NCBI GenBank assembly: GCA_938028175.1
Contig: CALJAE010000125.1
Span: forward strand, 1-7,384
DNA from: an uncultured Acidimicrobiales bacterium
GTDB lineage: Bacteria > Actinomycetota > Acidimicrobiia > Acidimicrobiales > SZUA-35
Length of the DNA stretch: 7,384 bases
Reading direction: 5' to 3'
The notes beneath the pieces are model-generated. The model saw only the letters and a program-made list of their open reading frames with translations, ran no database searches and was not told the origin of the DNA. Position numbers and translations under genes: made by a program. This document shows, one piece after another, positions 1 to 6,714 of this stretch; position 1 is the stretch's first letter, and every line of letters starts with the position of its first letter.

Positions 1-18
1 GTGACCATCGATGCTTAG
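1..18 (+). CDS. 3' end of upstream gene, probably tadB-like (partial)
   Basis: Reading frame 1 gives V-T-I-D-A and then TAG at 16-18. That stop overlaps the ATG of the next gene (11-13) by 8 bp, the tight overlap expected of co-translated operon genes. In Tad/Flp pilus loci the gene before tadC is normally tadB, so this is most likely the tail of a TadB-type platform protein. Only five codons are visible, so both the identity and the existence of the gene are inferred from context. Confidence 0.4.
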   Translation: MTIDA

Positions 19-955
19 TTCAATACTCGCTATCGCAATACCGGTTCTTGGAGCGTTCAGTCTTGCTCTGGTAGCTTTTGCTCTGGCAAGTCGTCAGGAA
101 GAAAGAGCTTCGGCCCGTGACGCACTAAGTCAACTTCAGGAATTCGAAGTTGTTGGAGATCGAGACAAAGCTCTACTAGTGCCTCTTAGAGCACGAGTTC
201 TTGGGCCAATGACTGGTGTGATCGAAGGAGTAGGCAGAAAATTCAGCCCTCCCGACTATGTCGCAGGCGTAAAAGATAAGCACCTTAAGGCCGGAATAGA
301 CAAAGCCCGAGCTGTTGAAAACTTCCTGTTCATGAGAGCAGCACTAATCTTTGCCATCGTTCCATGGTTCTTCTTCGTGTTCTTTGTTCCACTTCCTTTC
401 TTCACAAGCCTCTTTTGGAAGTTAGCCTTGTTTGGACTTGGAGCAGTTGGTGCAATCGTTTTGCCAAACAAGCGACTTGATGCAAAGGTCGCCGAGCGCG
501 AGCTAGCCATCCGACGTGCGCTACCTGATACTCTCGACCTTCTAACGATTTGTGTCGAGTCAGGTCTCGGATTTGAGCAAGCGCTCGACCGTGTTGTCGA
601 AAATGTTCCAGGCCCTCTTAGTAGAGAGTTCGCCCGCATGTTGGGTGAGGTAACTGCTGGTTCTTCGAGGGCTGATGCACTTCGAAATCTACAAGAACGA
701 ATTGACTCTGAAGAAGTACGTTCCTTTGTTCTTGCGATGATTCAGGCTGATACCTTCGGTGTCAGTATCGGTCGAGTTCTACGTGGTCAATCAGATGAAA
801 TGAGAATCAGACGACGCCAAGAAGCACAGGAAAAGGCACAGAAGGCTCCTGTTAAGATGCTCATTCCGATGGTATTTTGCATCTTCCCAAGCCTATTTAT
901 AGTGATCCTAGGGCCGGCTGCTCTGAATATTATAAATTCAGGATTCGGTAACTAA
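11..955 (+). CDS. tadC: TadC-like type II secretion F-domain protein (Tad/Flp pilus inner-membrane platform)
   Basis: This 314-residue integral membrane protein fits the TadC/GspF family, which together with TadB forms the platform on which the TadA ATPase acts to assemble Flp pili. Visible segments are an N-terminal transmembrane helix (about residues 3-26), a polar cytoplasmic stretch, two closely spaced hydrophobic helices (about 105-128, with a Phe-rich run, and 131-151), the cytoplasmic F domain (about 165-280), and a C-terminal transmembrane helix (about 281-306). The F domain carries the family-typical RRALPDTLDLL and CVESGLGFEQAL stretches (168-191) and an R-R-R-Q-E-A-Q-E-K-A-Q-K-A-P lead into the last helix. 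Length is normal for TadC. The ATG overlaps the preceding stop by 8 bp, which suggests translational coupling. No hairpin terminator is seen at its 3' end, where its stop interlocks with that of the opposing coaE. TadB versus TadC is assigned mainly from length, the N-terminal helix and apparent last position in the operon. Confidence 0.87.
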   Translation: MLSSILAIAIPVLGAFSLALVAFALASRQEERASARDALSQLQEFEVVGDRDKALLVPLRARVLGPMTGVIEGVGRKFSPPDYVAGVKDKHLKAGIDKARAVENFLFMRAALIFAIVPWFFFVFFVPLPFFTSLFWKLALFGLGAVGAIVLPNKRLDAKVAERELAIRRALPDTLDLLTICVESGLGFEQALDRVVENVPGPLSREFARMLGEVTAGSSRADALRNLQERIDSEEVRSFVLAMIQADTFGVSIGRVLRGQSDEMRIRRRQEAQEKAQKAPVKMLIPMVFCIFPSLFIVILGPAALNIINSGFGN

Positions 956-1542
956 CCAAGACTGTTAACAAAGCGCTCGATGGCGGATGTGAGTTCTGTC
1001 TGGTCGCCTTCGTTCAATATGTGCAGGTCTGCTACGGCTATATATGAGGCTTGCTTCGGCTGGCTTTGACGAATTCGTGCAACCTCATGCAGCTCAATCT
1101 GTGTTTGGCCGGCCTTTCTTTGGATTGCCGATTCTGGAGCAGTGATGGAGATTACTTGGTCAAACATGTCCAAGTAGGGGCTGCCAGGAGATATCAGCGG
1201 TATTTCAACAGCGATACTTTGATTAGTATTTGTTTCTAGGAAACTATTAATTTCCGACCTGACCAGAGGGTGAAGGATTGTTTCTAGGGCCAATTTCTCG
1301 TCTGGGTCACTAAACACTATCTCTCTCAAGTGGGCTCGATTTAGCTGCAGTTCACCTTCTGAATCCCTTTGTGTAGCGGCGGGAAATCTTTGAACAATAG
1401 CCTTATAAGCGGCGCCTCCTGGAGCCTGGAGGTCAGCAACAACGTCATCTGCTGCGAGCACTAGCCATCCTAAATCGGCAAAAATAGCGAGCGCAGTTGA
1501 CTTACCGGCGCCGATCGGGCCTGTTATCAGTACTGAGTGCAT
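952..1542 (-). CDS. coaE: Dephospho-CoA kinase (CoaE), somewhat divergent
   Basis: CoaE phosphorylates the 3'-hydroxyl of dephospho-CoA with ATP, the last step of coenzyme A synthesis, in the cytosol. From the chosen ATG at 1542 (196 residues, normal length) the protein begins almost directly with the P-loop GPIGAGKST (residues 8-16), where CoaE has it. Further matches are the conserved Asp region A-A-D-D (30-33), a PGG(A)A stretch near 41-45, LREIVF (72-77), and L-H-P-L (90-93). A TTG at 1563 would add seven residues (L-L-R-S-L-S after the start); I rejected it because the P-loop would sit unusually far in. Oddities: the usual D-A-D triad reads A-A-D, GGIGSGKS reads GPIGAGKS, and the lid region lacks the usual R-x-x-x-R-D pattern. 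The second, catalytic Asp is kept. It lies inverted between tadC and a two-component pair, near uvrB. A diverged P-loop kinase of another specificity is the alternative. Confidence 0.87.
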   Translation of the reverse strand: MHSVLITGPIGAGKSTALAIFADLGWLVLAADDVVADLQAPGGAAYKAIVQRFPAATQRDSEGELQLNRAHLREIVFSDPDEKLALETILHPLVRSEINSFLETNTNQSIAVEIPLISPGSPYLDMFDQVISITAPESAIQRKAGQTQIELHEVARIRQSQPKQASYIAVADLHILNEGDQTELTSAIERFVNSLG

Positions 1543-1550
1543 AGACAGAG

Positions 1551-1591
1551 ATCTTAGAAGCAAAATAATCCAAATGGCTTAAGGAAGACAA
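1551..1591 (-). promoter_or_regulatory. Candidate coaE promoter (two alternatives)
   Basis: On the minus strand a TAAGAT box (1556-1551) ends 8 nt before the coaE ATG, the spacing seen for leaderless actinobacterial transcripts. No clear Shine-Dalgarno sequence precedes that ATG. A second option is TTGTCT (1591-1586) with an 18-nt spacer to TATTTT (1567-1562), each 4 of 6 to consensus, giving a leader of roughly a dozen bases. The choice cannot be made from sequence alone. Confidence 0.3.
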
Positions 1592-1621
1592 TAACTTGCC
1601 GAATAAGTAAGTACGGCGAAC

Positions 1622-1627
1622 TATAAG
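1622..1627 (+). promoter_or_regulatory. Candidate -10 box for the two-component operon
   Basis: TATAAG matches the -10 consensus at five of six positions and lies 14 nt before the kinase ATG, inside the 99-bp divergent spacer shared with coaE. The best upstream -35-like hexamer, TTGCCG at 1596-1601, is 20 nt away, longer than ideal. An imperfect inverted repeat (GCCG at 1598-1601, CGGC at 1614-1617) flanks the spacer and could be an operator or chance. Confidence 0.35.
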
Positions 1628-1641
1628 GAATTTTTGGCGGA

Positions 1642-2253
1642 ATGAGCATGTTAGGCGAACAGACTATAACAATCAGCCCTGTTGATGCTGTTGCCCGTGA
1701 CCTACACGATAAGTTAGGTCCGGCTTTGTCTGCTGCTGAAATTCGTATTCGTAAAGCTAGTCGTGGTAGCGAAAGTCAGGCTGGAGACCTTTCCTTGGCT
1801 TTGGCCGAAATCGAACGTGCTCGAATTGAGTTGCGTGAGATCTTGTGCCAGCTACGCGGTGAACAGACTGGTTGTAGAAACGTGTACGACGCAATAAATT
1901 CTGCGTTAGAACCGCTACAACAAAAAGTTCAGGTTGCTTTCGAACATAGTTCGGACTATTCGCTAAGCCCAGATGTCGAAGCCGAGATAGCGCTAATCGC
2001 TACCGAAGCCATCAACAATGTTGCGAGGCACGCAGATGCGACTCTGTTGCAAGTAGCGTTTAGCAATTTTGATGGGGAATGTCTTTTAGAAGTAGTAGAT
2101 GATGGATGCGGCTTTGAGCCCGGATCTGGGTCTTGTAATTCTTATGGGATCTTGGGGATGCGGGAGAGAGCTGACCAAATCGGGGCGACTTTTAGAATTA
2201 ACTCAACAATAGAAGAGGGAACGGTAATACAATGCACTCTGAACAGAATCTAA
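1642..2253 (+). CDS. Minimal soluble sensor histidine kinase (HisKA_3 / HATPase_c, NarL-partner type)
   Basis: This autophosphorylating kinase is expected to pass phosphate to the regulator encoded next. It has the LiaS/NarX-type dimerisation box A-R-D-L-H-D-K-L-G (18-26) with phospho-acceptor His22, followed by a long helix (about 28-75). The ATP-binding domain shows an N box E-A-I-N-N-V-A-R-H-A-D-A (122-133), a G1 box D-D-G-C-G-F (153-158) and a G2 region Y-G-I-L-G-M-R-E-R (168-176). At 203 residues it is much shorter than most family members: there is no transmembrane helix and no PAS, GAF or HAMP domain, only about 17 residues before the H box. The input must therefore come from a partner protein or act on the core itself. 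The start is uncertain: ATG 1642 abuts GGCGGA (1636-1641), whereas ATG 1648 has that sequence at a better 6-nt spacing. Its 3' end overlaps the regulator gene by 22 bp. The physiological signal is unknown. Confidence 0.9.
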   Translation: MSMLGEQTITISPVDAVARDLHDKLGPALSAAEIRIRKASRGSESQAGDLSLALAEIERARIELREILCQLRGEQTGCRNVYDAINSALEPLQQKVQVAFEHSSDYSLSPDVEAEIALIATEAINNVARHADATLLQVAFSNFDGECLLEVVDDGCGFEPGSGSCNSYGILGMRERADQIGATFRINSTIEEGTVIQCTLNRI

Positions 2254-2942
2254 GCCCCCAAGACAAGGGGCGTCGAGCACGTCCAGATCAATCTCAACCG
2301 ACTAAGACTCGGGTGATGCTGGTAGAAGATCATCGATCATACAGGGAGAGTCTTAGCGACGCTCTTACAGAGCGTGGATTCGAGATTGTAGGCGAATGCT
2401 CTAACGGTGAAGAGGCTCCGGCGATTGCAGTATCTGCTAGGCCAGACGTGATTCTTATGGATGTTACGCTTCCTGGCATTGACGGGATTGAAACAACAAA
2501 GCAGATCAGACAACAGCGTCCAGAGACTGCTGTGATAATTCTCACAATGCATGCTGATCAAGACATGCTGTCAAAGTCAATTGCTGCGGGTGCAACAGGG
2601 TATCTTGTTAAGGATGTCAGCGTTGACGAGATCGGTTCTGCGATAAAATCTGTTATTGCCGGAGAGACTGCGTTGTCTCCGAATCTAGCTGCGACTGTGT
2701 TGGCTGAAGTTCGAAAGATGGATGGAGCGCCTAAGGCCGAGCGAGTGATCACCAAGCGTGAAGAAGAAGTTCTTCAAATGATCGCTAATGGTTGTTCGAC
2801 TCCAGAGGTTGCTGAACAGTTGTTTATCTCTCAGAAGACAGTTAAGAACCACCTAGCGTCTATCTATCAGAAGCTAGATGCCCGTGACCGTACCCAGGCA
2901 GTACTACAAGCTGTACGCATGGGAATCGTTACTCTTAACTAG
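2232..2942 (+). CDS. NarL/FixJ-family two-component response regulator
   Basis: A DNA-binding transcription regulator, 236 residues, almost certainly the partner of the overlapping kinase. The receiver domain (about 27-145) has the acidic pocket E32/D33, phospho-acceptor D77 in L-M-D-V-T-L-P-G, the switch Thr105 and the conserved Lys127 in Y-L-V-K-D. A linker (about 146-172) leads to a complete LuxR/GerE helix-turn-helix (174-230): T-K-R-E-E-E-V-L, turn E-V-A-E-Q-L-F-I-S, recognition helix Q-K-T-V-K-N-H-L, and the fourth helix R-T-Q-A-V-L-Q-A. The first 26 residues are a polar Gln/Arg-rich extension outside the receiver fold. ATG 2232 lies inside the kinase gene with GAGG at 2215-2218, a rather long spacing. 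A GTG at 2313 would remove the extension but trim the first receiver strand. Targets are not visible; the adjacent Tad genes are a candidate by proximity. Confidence 0.92.
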   Translation: MHSEQNLSPQDKGRRARPDQSQPTKTRVMLVEDHRSYRESLSDALTERGFEIVGECSNGEEAPAIAVSARPDVILMDVTLPGIDGIETTKQIRQQRPETAVIILTMHADQDMLSKSIAAGATGYLVKDVSVDEIGSAIKSVIAGETALSPNLAATVLAEVRKMDGAPKAERVITKREEEVLQMIANGCSTPEVAEQLFISQKTVKNHLASIYQKLDARDRTQAVLQAVRMGIVTLN

Positions 2943-3033
2943 GCGACGTTTCAACGTAGTCACTGTTGGCTGTAGCTGAGATTTATTACCAGCGTTAGAC
3001 AGTGCAGATTTACTTGCCTTGCTTCCGTTAAAT

Positions 3034-3052
3034 GAGTCTATGAGACTCTTTT
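3034..3052 (+). terminator. Intrinsic terminator after the response regulator
   Basis: A perfect 6-bp stem GAGTCT / AGACTC (3034-3039 with 3043-3048) closes a three-base ATG loop and is followed by TTTT. Three A residues before the stem (3030-3032) can pair with part of the T-run, so it may also work, more weakly, on the other strand. It lies 92 bp past the regulator stop and separates the two-component operon from uvrB. Confidence 0.6.
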
Positions 3053-3159
3053 AACTGCAGAGGTCTGCGTAAATCGCATTGCCTAACTTGGAGCCTCTTC
3101 TCTCTGCTTGGCCAGTAGGAAGCTGTGCAAATCAGCACTTTGTGAGTATTCGGCGAGTG

Positions 3160-3175
3160 GCAACCCTTAGGTTGC
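3160..3175. repeat. Hairpin-forming inverted repeat upstream of uvrB
   Basis: GCAACC (3160-3165) and GGTTGC (3170-3175) are perfect inverted copies around a CTTA loop, 26 bp before the uvrB GTG. No T-run follows, so it is not a standard terminator. It would overlap the expected -35 region of a promoter using the TAGTCT box, so a protein-binding operator is possible. Function is unproven. Confidence 0.4.
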
Positions 3176-3189
3176 GTAGGGAACGGCTG

Positions 3190-3195
3190 TAGTCT
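3190..3195 (+). promoter_or_regulatory. Candidate -10 box for a leaderless uvrB transcript
   Basis: TAGTCT fits the TANNNT pattern of actinobacterial -10 elements and ends 6 nt before the uvrB GTG, which would place transcription start at or beside the start codon. No Shine-Dalgarno sequence lies at a usable distance: the nearest purine run, AGGGAA at 3178-3183, is about 18 nt away. No good -35 hexamer is seen. Confidence 0.4.
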
Positions 3196-3201
3196 GTAGC
3201 T

Positions 3202-5229
3202 GTGCCTAAGTTTGAGATGATGGCTGACTATCAGCCTGCTGGAGACCAACCGAAAGCGATTAGTGAGCTTACTAAATCGTTGAACGCCGGTAACCAAATG
3301 CAGACTCTGCTTGGTATTACCGGATCGGGTAAGTCTGCCACTATTGCCTGGACCATCGAGGCTTTGCAACGTCCGACGCTTGTTATCGCCCCTAACAAAT
3401 CGTTAGCTGCTCAGCTGGCCAATGAGTTCAAGGAGTTCTTTCCAAAGAACCGTGTCGAATACTTTGTCAGTTACTACGACTACTACCAGCCCGAGGCTTA
3501 CATCGCTTCTTCTGATACATATATAGAGAAAGACTCATCGGTTAACGACGAAATCGACAGGCTGCGCCACTCAACTACAGCCGCTTTGCTGACTCGGCGT
3601 GACACGATTGTTGTTGCTTCGGTTTCTTGTATTTATGGTCTTGGCTCGCCAGAAGAGTATCGACAACAGTTATTGATTATCACAGCTGGAGAAGAGCAAG
3701 ATCAGCGACACATTCTGCGACGTTTGGTCGATATGCAGTATGAGCGCAATGACATGAACCTAATCCGTGGTACCTTCCGTGTTCGCGGTGACACTCTCGA
3801 GATCCACCCAGCTTATGAAGAGCATATTGTCAGGATCGAGCTGTTTGGCGATGAGATCGAAGACATTACGGCTATTGATCCCGTAACTGGTGAAGTAATT
3901 GAGAAGCTGACTGAAGTCGTGATTTTTCCTGCCTCTCACTACGTTGCATCCGATGAGCGTTTAACTTCTGCCATAACTAAGATTGAGCACGAACTCCAAG
4001 TAACTCTGAAAGACTTCGAGAATAGCAATCAGCTACTTGAGGCCCAACGCCTAAGAATGCGCACCGAATACGATCTTGAGATGATTCAAGAGATGGGCTT
4101 TTGTAACGGTATCGAGAACTACTCTCGCCACATCGATGGTAGAGAAGAGGGCGAGGCGCCGTTTACTCTCATCGACTACTTCCCAGATGATTTCTTGATG
4201 GTCCTCGACGAATCACATGTAGCTGTCCCACAACTGCATGGACAGTATGCCGGTGACCGTAGTCGCAAAGACACCTTGGTCGAACATGGTTTCAGGCTGC
4301 CGTCGGCGAGAGATAACCGACCACTTCGTTTCGAAGAGTGGCATGAGCGGGTTAATCAGGTTGTCTATCTGTCGGCTACGCCAGGTGACTATGAGTTGGA
4401 GAACTCCAAGGCTGTTGTCGAGCAGATTGTTCGTCCGACAGGTCTGATTGACCCTGAAGTCGAAGTGCGTCCGACTAAGGGGCAGATCGATGACATCTTA
4501 GAAGCGACCGAAGGCGTGATAGCTAACGAAGGTCGAGTGCTCATCACCACACTGACAAAGAAGATGGCCGAGGATCTTACCGACTATCTCTTGGAACAAG
4601 GTGTCCGTGTTAGATATCTACACTCCGAGATTGACACGATCGAGCGTATCGAGATTCTGCGGTCACTTCGTCTGGGTGAGTTTGACGTGCTAGTTGGTAT
4701 TAACCTGTTGCGTGAAGGTCTTGATCTCCCTGAGGTTCAGCTTGTTTGTATTCTCGATGCTGATAAAGAAGGGTTCTTGCGGTCGGAGACTTCGCTAGTG
4801 CAAACGATTGGTCGTGCAGCCCGTAATGTTGAGGGCAGAGTTGTTATGTATGCCGATAAGGTTACTGATTCAATGAAGAAGGCGATTTCGGAGACCAACC
4901 GTCGTAGGGGAGTGCAGGTAGCGTACAACGAAGAACATGGCATTGTTCCAAAGACGGTGAGTAAGCCTGTCAGTGACATTCTTAGTTTGATGGGCGTTGG
5001 TAGAGAGAAAGCTCCCGTGCCGGGCGAGGGTAAGCGTAAACAGACTGTTGCAGAGAAAAAGCGGATTGAAGAGTTAAAGGATCTGCCTGAAGCAGACCTT
5101 TCGAGATTAATAGAAGCGCTGAGTGCCGAGATGAATGAAGCTTCAGCAGATCTACGGTTTGAGTATGCAGCACGCCTTAGAGATGAGATCAAAGATCTAA
5201 AGCGTGAGCTGAAAGAGATGAGCAAATAG
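3202..5229 (+). CDS. uvrB: Excinuclease ABC subunit B (UvrB)
   Basis: UvrB is the damage-verifying helicase-like subunit of nucleotide excision repair. UvrA loads it on DNA, and it then recruits UvrC for dual incision. All family marks are present in 675 residues, a normal length: N-terminal D-Y-Q-P-A-G-D-Q-P (9-17), Walker A G-I-T-G-S-G-K-S (38-45, catalytic Lys44), the damage-probing beta-hairpin with Y-Y-D-Y-Y (91-95), the DEAD-type box D-E-S-H (336-339), motif [10 protein letters not shown] (534-541, arginine fingers) and a C-terminal UVR coiled-coil (about 636-671) that contacts UvrC. GTG at 3202 is chosen because it gives the usual short lead (P-K-F-E-M-M-A) into the conserved N-terminus. 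An ATG at 3217 would be only slightly shorter. No Shine-Dalgarno is evident, and a TANNNT box sits just upstream. No terminator follows, so transcription may continue into the next gene. I found no clear SOS box upstream. Confidence 0.98.
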   Translation: MPKFEMMADYQPAGDQPKAISELTKSLNAGNQMQTLLGITGSGKSATIAWTIEALQRPTLVIAPNKSLAAQLANEFKEFFPKNRVEYFVSYYDYYQPEAYIASSDTYIEKDSSVNDEIDRLRHSTTAALLTRRDTIVVASVSCIYGLGSPEEYRQQLLIITAGEEQDQRHILRRLVDMQYERNDMNLIRGTFRVRGDTLEIHPAYEEHIVRIELFGDEIEDITAIDPVTGEVIEKLTEVVIFPASHYVASDERLTSAITKIEHELQVTLKDFENSNQLLEAQRLRMRTEYDLEMIQEMGFCNGIENYSRHIDGREEGEAPFTLIDYFPDDFLMVLDESHVAVPQLHGQYAGDRSRKDTLVEHGFRLPSARDNRPLRFEEWHERVNQVVYLSATPGDYELENSKAVVEQIVRPTGLIDPEVEVRPTKGQIDDILEATEGVIANEGRVLITTLTKKMAEDLTDYLLEQGVRVRYLHSEIDTIERIEILRSLRLGEFDVLVGINLLREGLDLPEVQLVCILDADKEGFLRSETSLVQTIGRAARNVEGRVVMYADKVTDSMKKAISETNRRRGVQVAYNEEHGIVPKTVSKPVSDILSLMGVGREKAPVPGEGKRKQTVAEKKRIEELKDLPEADLSRLIEALSAEMNEASADLRFEYAARLRDEIKDLKRELKEMSK

Positions 5230-5234
5230 CCCGC

Positions 5235-5260
5235 TAGAATGTAGGTACAGAGGCGGAAGG
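5235..5260 (+). promoter_or_regulatory. Candidate -10 box and ribosome binding site of the HTH gene
   Basis: TAGAAT (5235-5240) matches five of six -10 consensus bases and lies just after the uvrB stop. A purine-rich AGGCGGAAGG (5251-5260) ends 6 nt before the ATG at 5267 and is the best ribosome binding site in the window. No convincing -35 is present at 17 nt (it would fall inside the last uvrB codons), so promoter activity is tentative while the binding site is fairly clear. Confidence 0.45.
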
Positions 5261-5266
5261 CAGGCT

Positions 5267-6676
5267 ATGAAGGCGACACTAGAGCAGACAACCAAAATGT
5301 CTGATCATCTAGATGAGGTGCTCGACGCTGACCTGTCAGGGTATGTTCAAAACAATACGAGCGAATGCATTGGTTTAGAACTTTATGTGGCATTGCTAGA
5401 AGCGCACTATGAGTTTTCACCAGAACAGGGAACTAAGTTAGGGCTGGTAGCCGAAAGAGCATTTCATTTATGGTGGATACATCGTTATATAGATGAACGT
5501 CAGTTTGTCAGGGCAGCAGCTAGAGCTAGAATCTTTCCTAAATCCTGGTGGGATACACAAAGAAAATCACTTTCAATCACTCTCCCGGAACTAGAGAAAT
5601 CATTTGTTAGGCCTTGGGACACACTCTCAGCGACGACAGACAAGCGATCCCATAAACTTTTGAAGGATTTAGATTCTAGAGCTCAGAAGGCTATAGCTGG
5701 GCGTTCGGCTGACTCGGAACTAGATCGACTCGATGCCGACCTCGCAGCCCTGGCCGAAATTCGAGTACCCCTGCCTGATGCTGCCAAAGAGTACCTCTTA
5801 AAGGCAACACACGACTACTTTCACCAACCGCCAGACATTGAGAAATTGCCACCGGTGGTTATCACCTGTTTTAGAGTTGTAGACGAAATTCCAGAAGAGC
5901 TAGTTGCACTCTATGTAGAGACGAATGTCAGCAACAGCATGTGGCAGCTGCTGACTGTAAGTGACCAAGTAGAGCGGTATCTGTACGAACTGACCAAGTC
6001 AGGGGGCCCGAATGGTCTCATCGCTGAGGTAAGGGGCTACACCGCAGAATCAGTGGCTAGCCGAGAGACACTACTGCGTTTACCTGAATTTTTAGTCAGT
6101 GCTGACGAGATAGATTCGTTGACAAACAAGATCGATAAGGCCTTAAATAGGCCTCGCAATAGAGAATCGGGCGTCATGGCGTACAGGCGCTTGTTACTAG
6201 AAGCTGTTTCGGCAGGTTACTTTAGCGGGCTGAAGGGTGAAGCAGTTATTCATGAGTGGTTGCGTCGCTGGGATACCAAAGAGTTTGTGACAGTCAATGA
6301 ACTTGATGGGATGTCTGAAACCATACGTAGACAGGGTTTCGCTGCCGCTGATTTCCAGACAAAAAAGGCAGGAATACCAAATCTTGAAGCGGGAAAGGCA
6401 TTTGTAGAGCAAGGGCCGAGTGTCTTGGTTTCGCAATTGAAAGATGCTAAGCCGACAGAAGAAGGGCTAGTCAATAAAGAGTGGCTAGATATCGTTGACT
6501 ACTGGTTCAGTGGCCCTACTGAACATGACACAGTCAAGCCAGCGCTTACGAAGAGACAAAAAGAGGTGCACGAGGCAGCTACCGAAGGCTTAGATAATAA
6601 TCAAATTGCTGCCAAGCTTGGTATTTCGCCTGTAACCGTCCAAAACCACCTATACGCCATACGGCGACAGCTTTAG
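5267..6676 (+). CDS. Unrecognised 469-residue protein with C-terminal LuxR-type helix-turn-helix
   Basis: I do not recognise residues 1-426. They look soluble and mostly helical, with no signal peptide or transmembrane helix. They are notable for tryptophans (W69-W70, W94-W95, W117, W226, W331, W335, W406, W413), a basic helical stretch [16 protein letters not shown] (73-88), and a charged heptad-like stretch (about 125-165) that could form a short coiled coil. No receiver, ATPase or PAS motif was seen. Residues 427-469 match the GerE/LuxR DNA-binding domain: L-T-K-R-Q-K-E-V-H, then [10 protein letters not shown], then P-V-T-V-Q-N-H-L. The protein stops at R-R-Q-L, right after the recognition helix, without the usual fourth helix. 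The ATG has a good ribosome binding site. The gene lies 37 bp after uvrB and 38 bp before uvrA, all on one strand, so it is probably co-transcribed at least in part. A transcription factor role is inferred from the HTH only; involvement in repair is inferred from position only. Confidence 0.85.
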   Translation: MKATLEQTTKMSDHLDEVLDADLSGYVQNNTSECIGLELYVALLEAHYEFSPEQGTKLGLVAERAFHLWWIHRYIDERQFVRAAARARIFPKSWWDTQRKSLSITLPELEKSFVRPWDTLSATTDKRSHKLLKDLDSRAQKAIAGRSADSELDRLDADLAALAEIRVPLPDAAKEYLLKATHDYFHQPPDIEKLPPVVITCFRVVDEIPEELVALYVETNVSNSMWQLLTVSDQVERYLYELTKSGGPNGLIAEVRGYTAESVASRETLLRLPEFLVSADEIDSLTNKIDKALNRPRNRESGVMAYRRLLLEAVSAGYFSGLKGEAVIHEWLRRWDTKEFVTVNELDGMSETIRRQGFAAADFQTKKAGIPNLEAGKAFVEQGPSVLVSQLKDAKPTEEGLVNKEWLDIVDYWFSGPTEHDTVKPALTKRQKEVHEAATEGLDNNQIAAKLGISPVTVQNHLYAIRRQL

Positions 6677-6701
6677 ATCGTGCTTTGTCAGGCCCAGGAG
6701 T

Positions 6702-6707
6702 TAGACT
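6702..6707 (+). promoter_or_regulatory. Candidate -10 box for a leaderless uvrA transcript
   Basis: TAGACT ends 7 nt before the GTG at 6715, nearly the same arrangement and sequence as TAGTCT before uvrB. A -35-like TTGTCA (6685-6690) is present but only 11 nt upstream, too close to pair with this box. AGGAG (6696-6700) is a Shine-Dalgarno-like alternative, though 14 nt from the GTG. Confidence 0.35.
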
Positions 6708-6714
6708 GTTCCAG

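Larger units (their letters stand above)
2943..3201. other. Non-coding gap between the two-component operon and uvrB
   Basis: These 259 bp show no convincing gene on either strand. Contents: a small perfect palindrome ACGTTTCAACGT (2946-2957) just after the regulator stop, without a T-run; the intrinsic terminator at 3034-3052; a weak hairpin with stem GTGC/GCAC (3125-3128 with 3135-3138); the GCAACC/GGTTGC hairpin at 3160-3175; and a TAGTCT box directly before the uvrB start. No tRNA-like T-arm or known riboswitch core was recognised. Confidence 0.6.

Noticed and set aside
256..639. Open frame of 127 codons on the minus strand
   Set aside because: It is opposite tadC coding sequence, and its Ser/Arg/Thr-rich translation resembles no family.
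1598..1617. Inverted repeat GCCG/CGGC in the coaE-kinase spacer as an operator
   Set aside because: Only 4 bp per arm with imperfect flanks; too short to separate from chance, so it is only mentioned with the promoter.
2946..2957. Palindrome ACGTTTCAACGT right after the regulator stop as a terminator
   Set aside because: The loop would be only two bases and no T-run follows. The hairpin at 3034-3052 is far better.
3181..3192. Possible LexA/SOS box (GAAC-N4-GTAG) before uvrB
   Set aside because: The right half matches GTTC at only two of four positions, and no better GAAC-N4-GTTC is present in the gap.
3028..3369. Minus-strand open frame across the uvrB 5' flank
   Set aside because: Part of it is opposite the conserved UvrB N-terminus and the rest crosses the terminator hairpin; there is no ribosome binding site or recognisable domain.
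4737..5225. Long open frame (162 codons) on the minus strand
   Set aside because: It lies wholly opposite the conserved 3' part of uvrB, gives a Ser/Arg-rich low-complexity translation typical of antisense frames, and has no gene-like motif.
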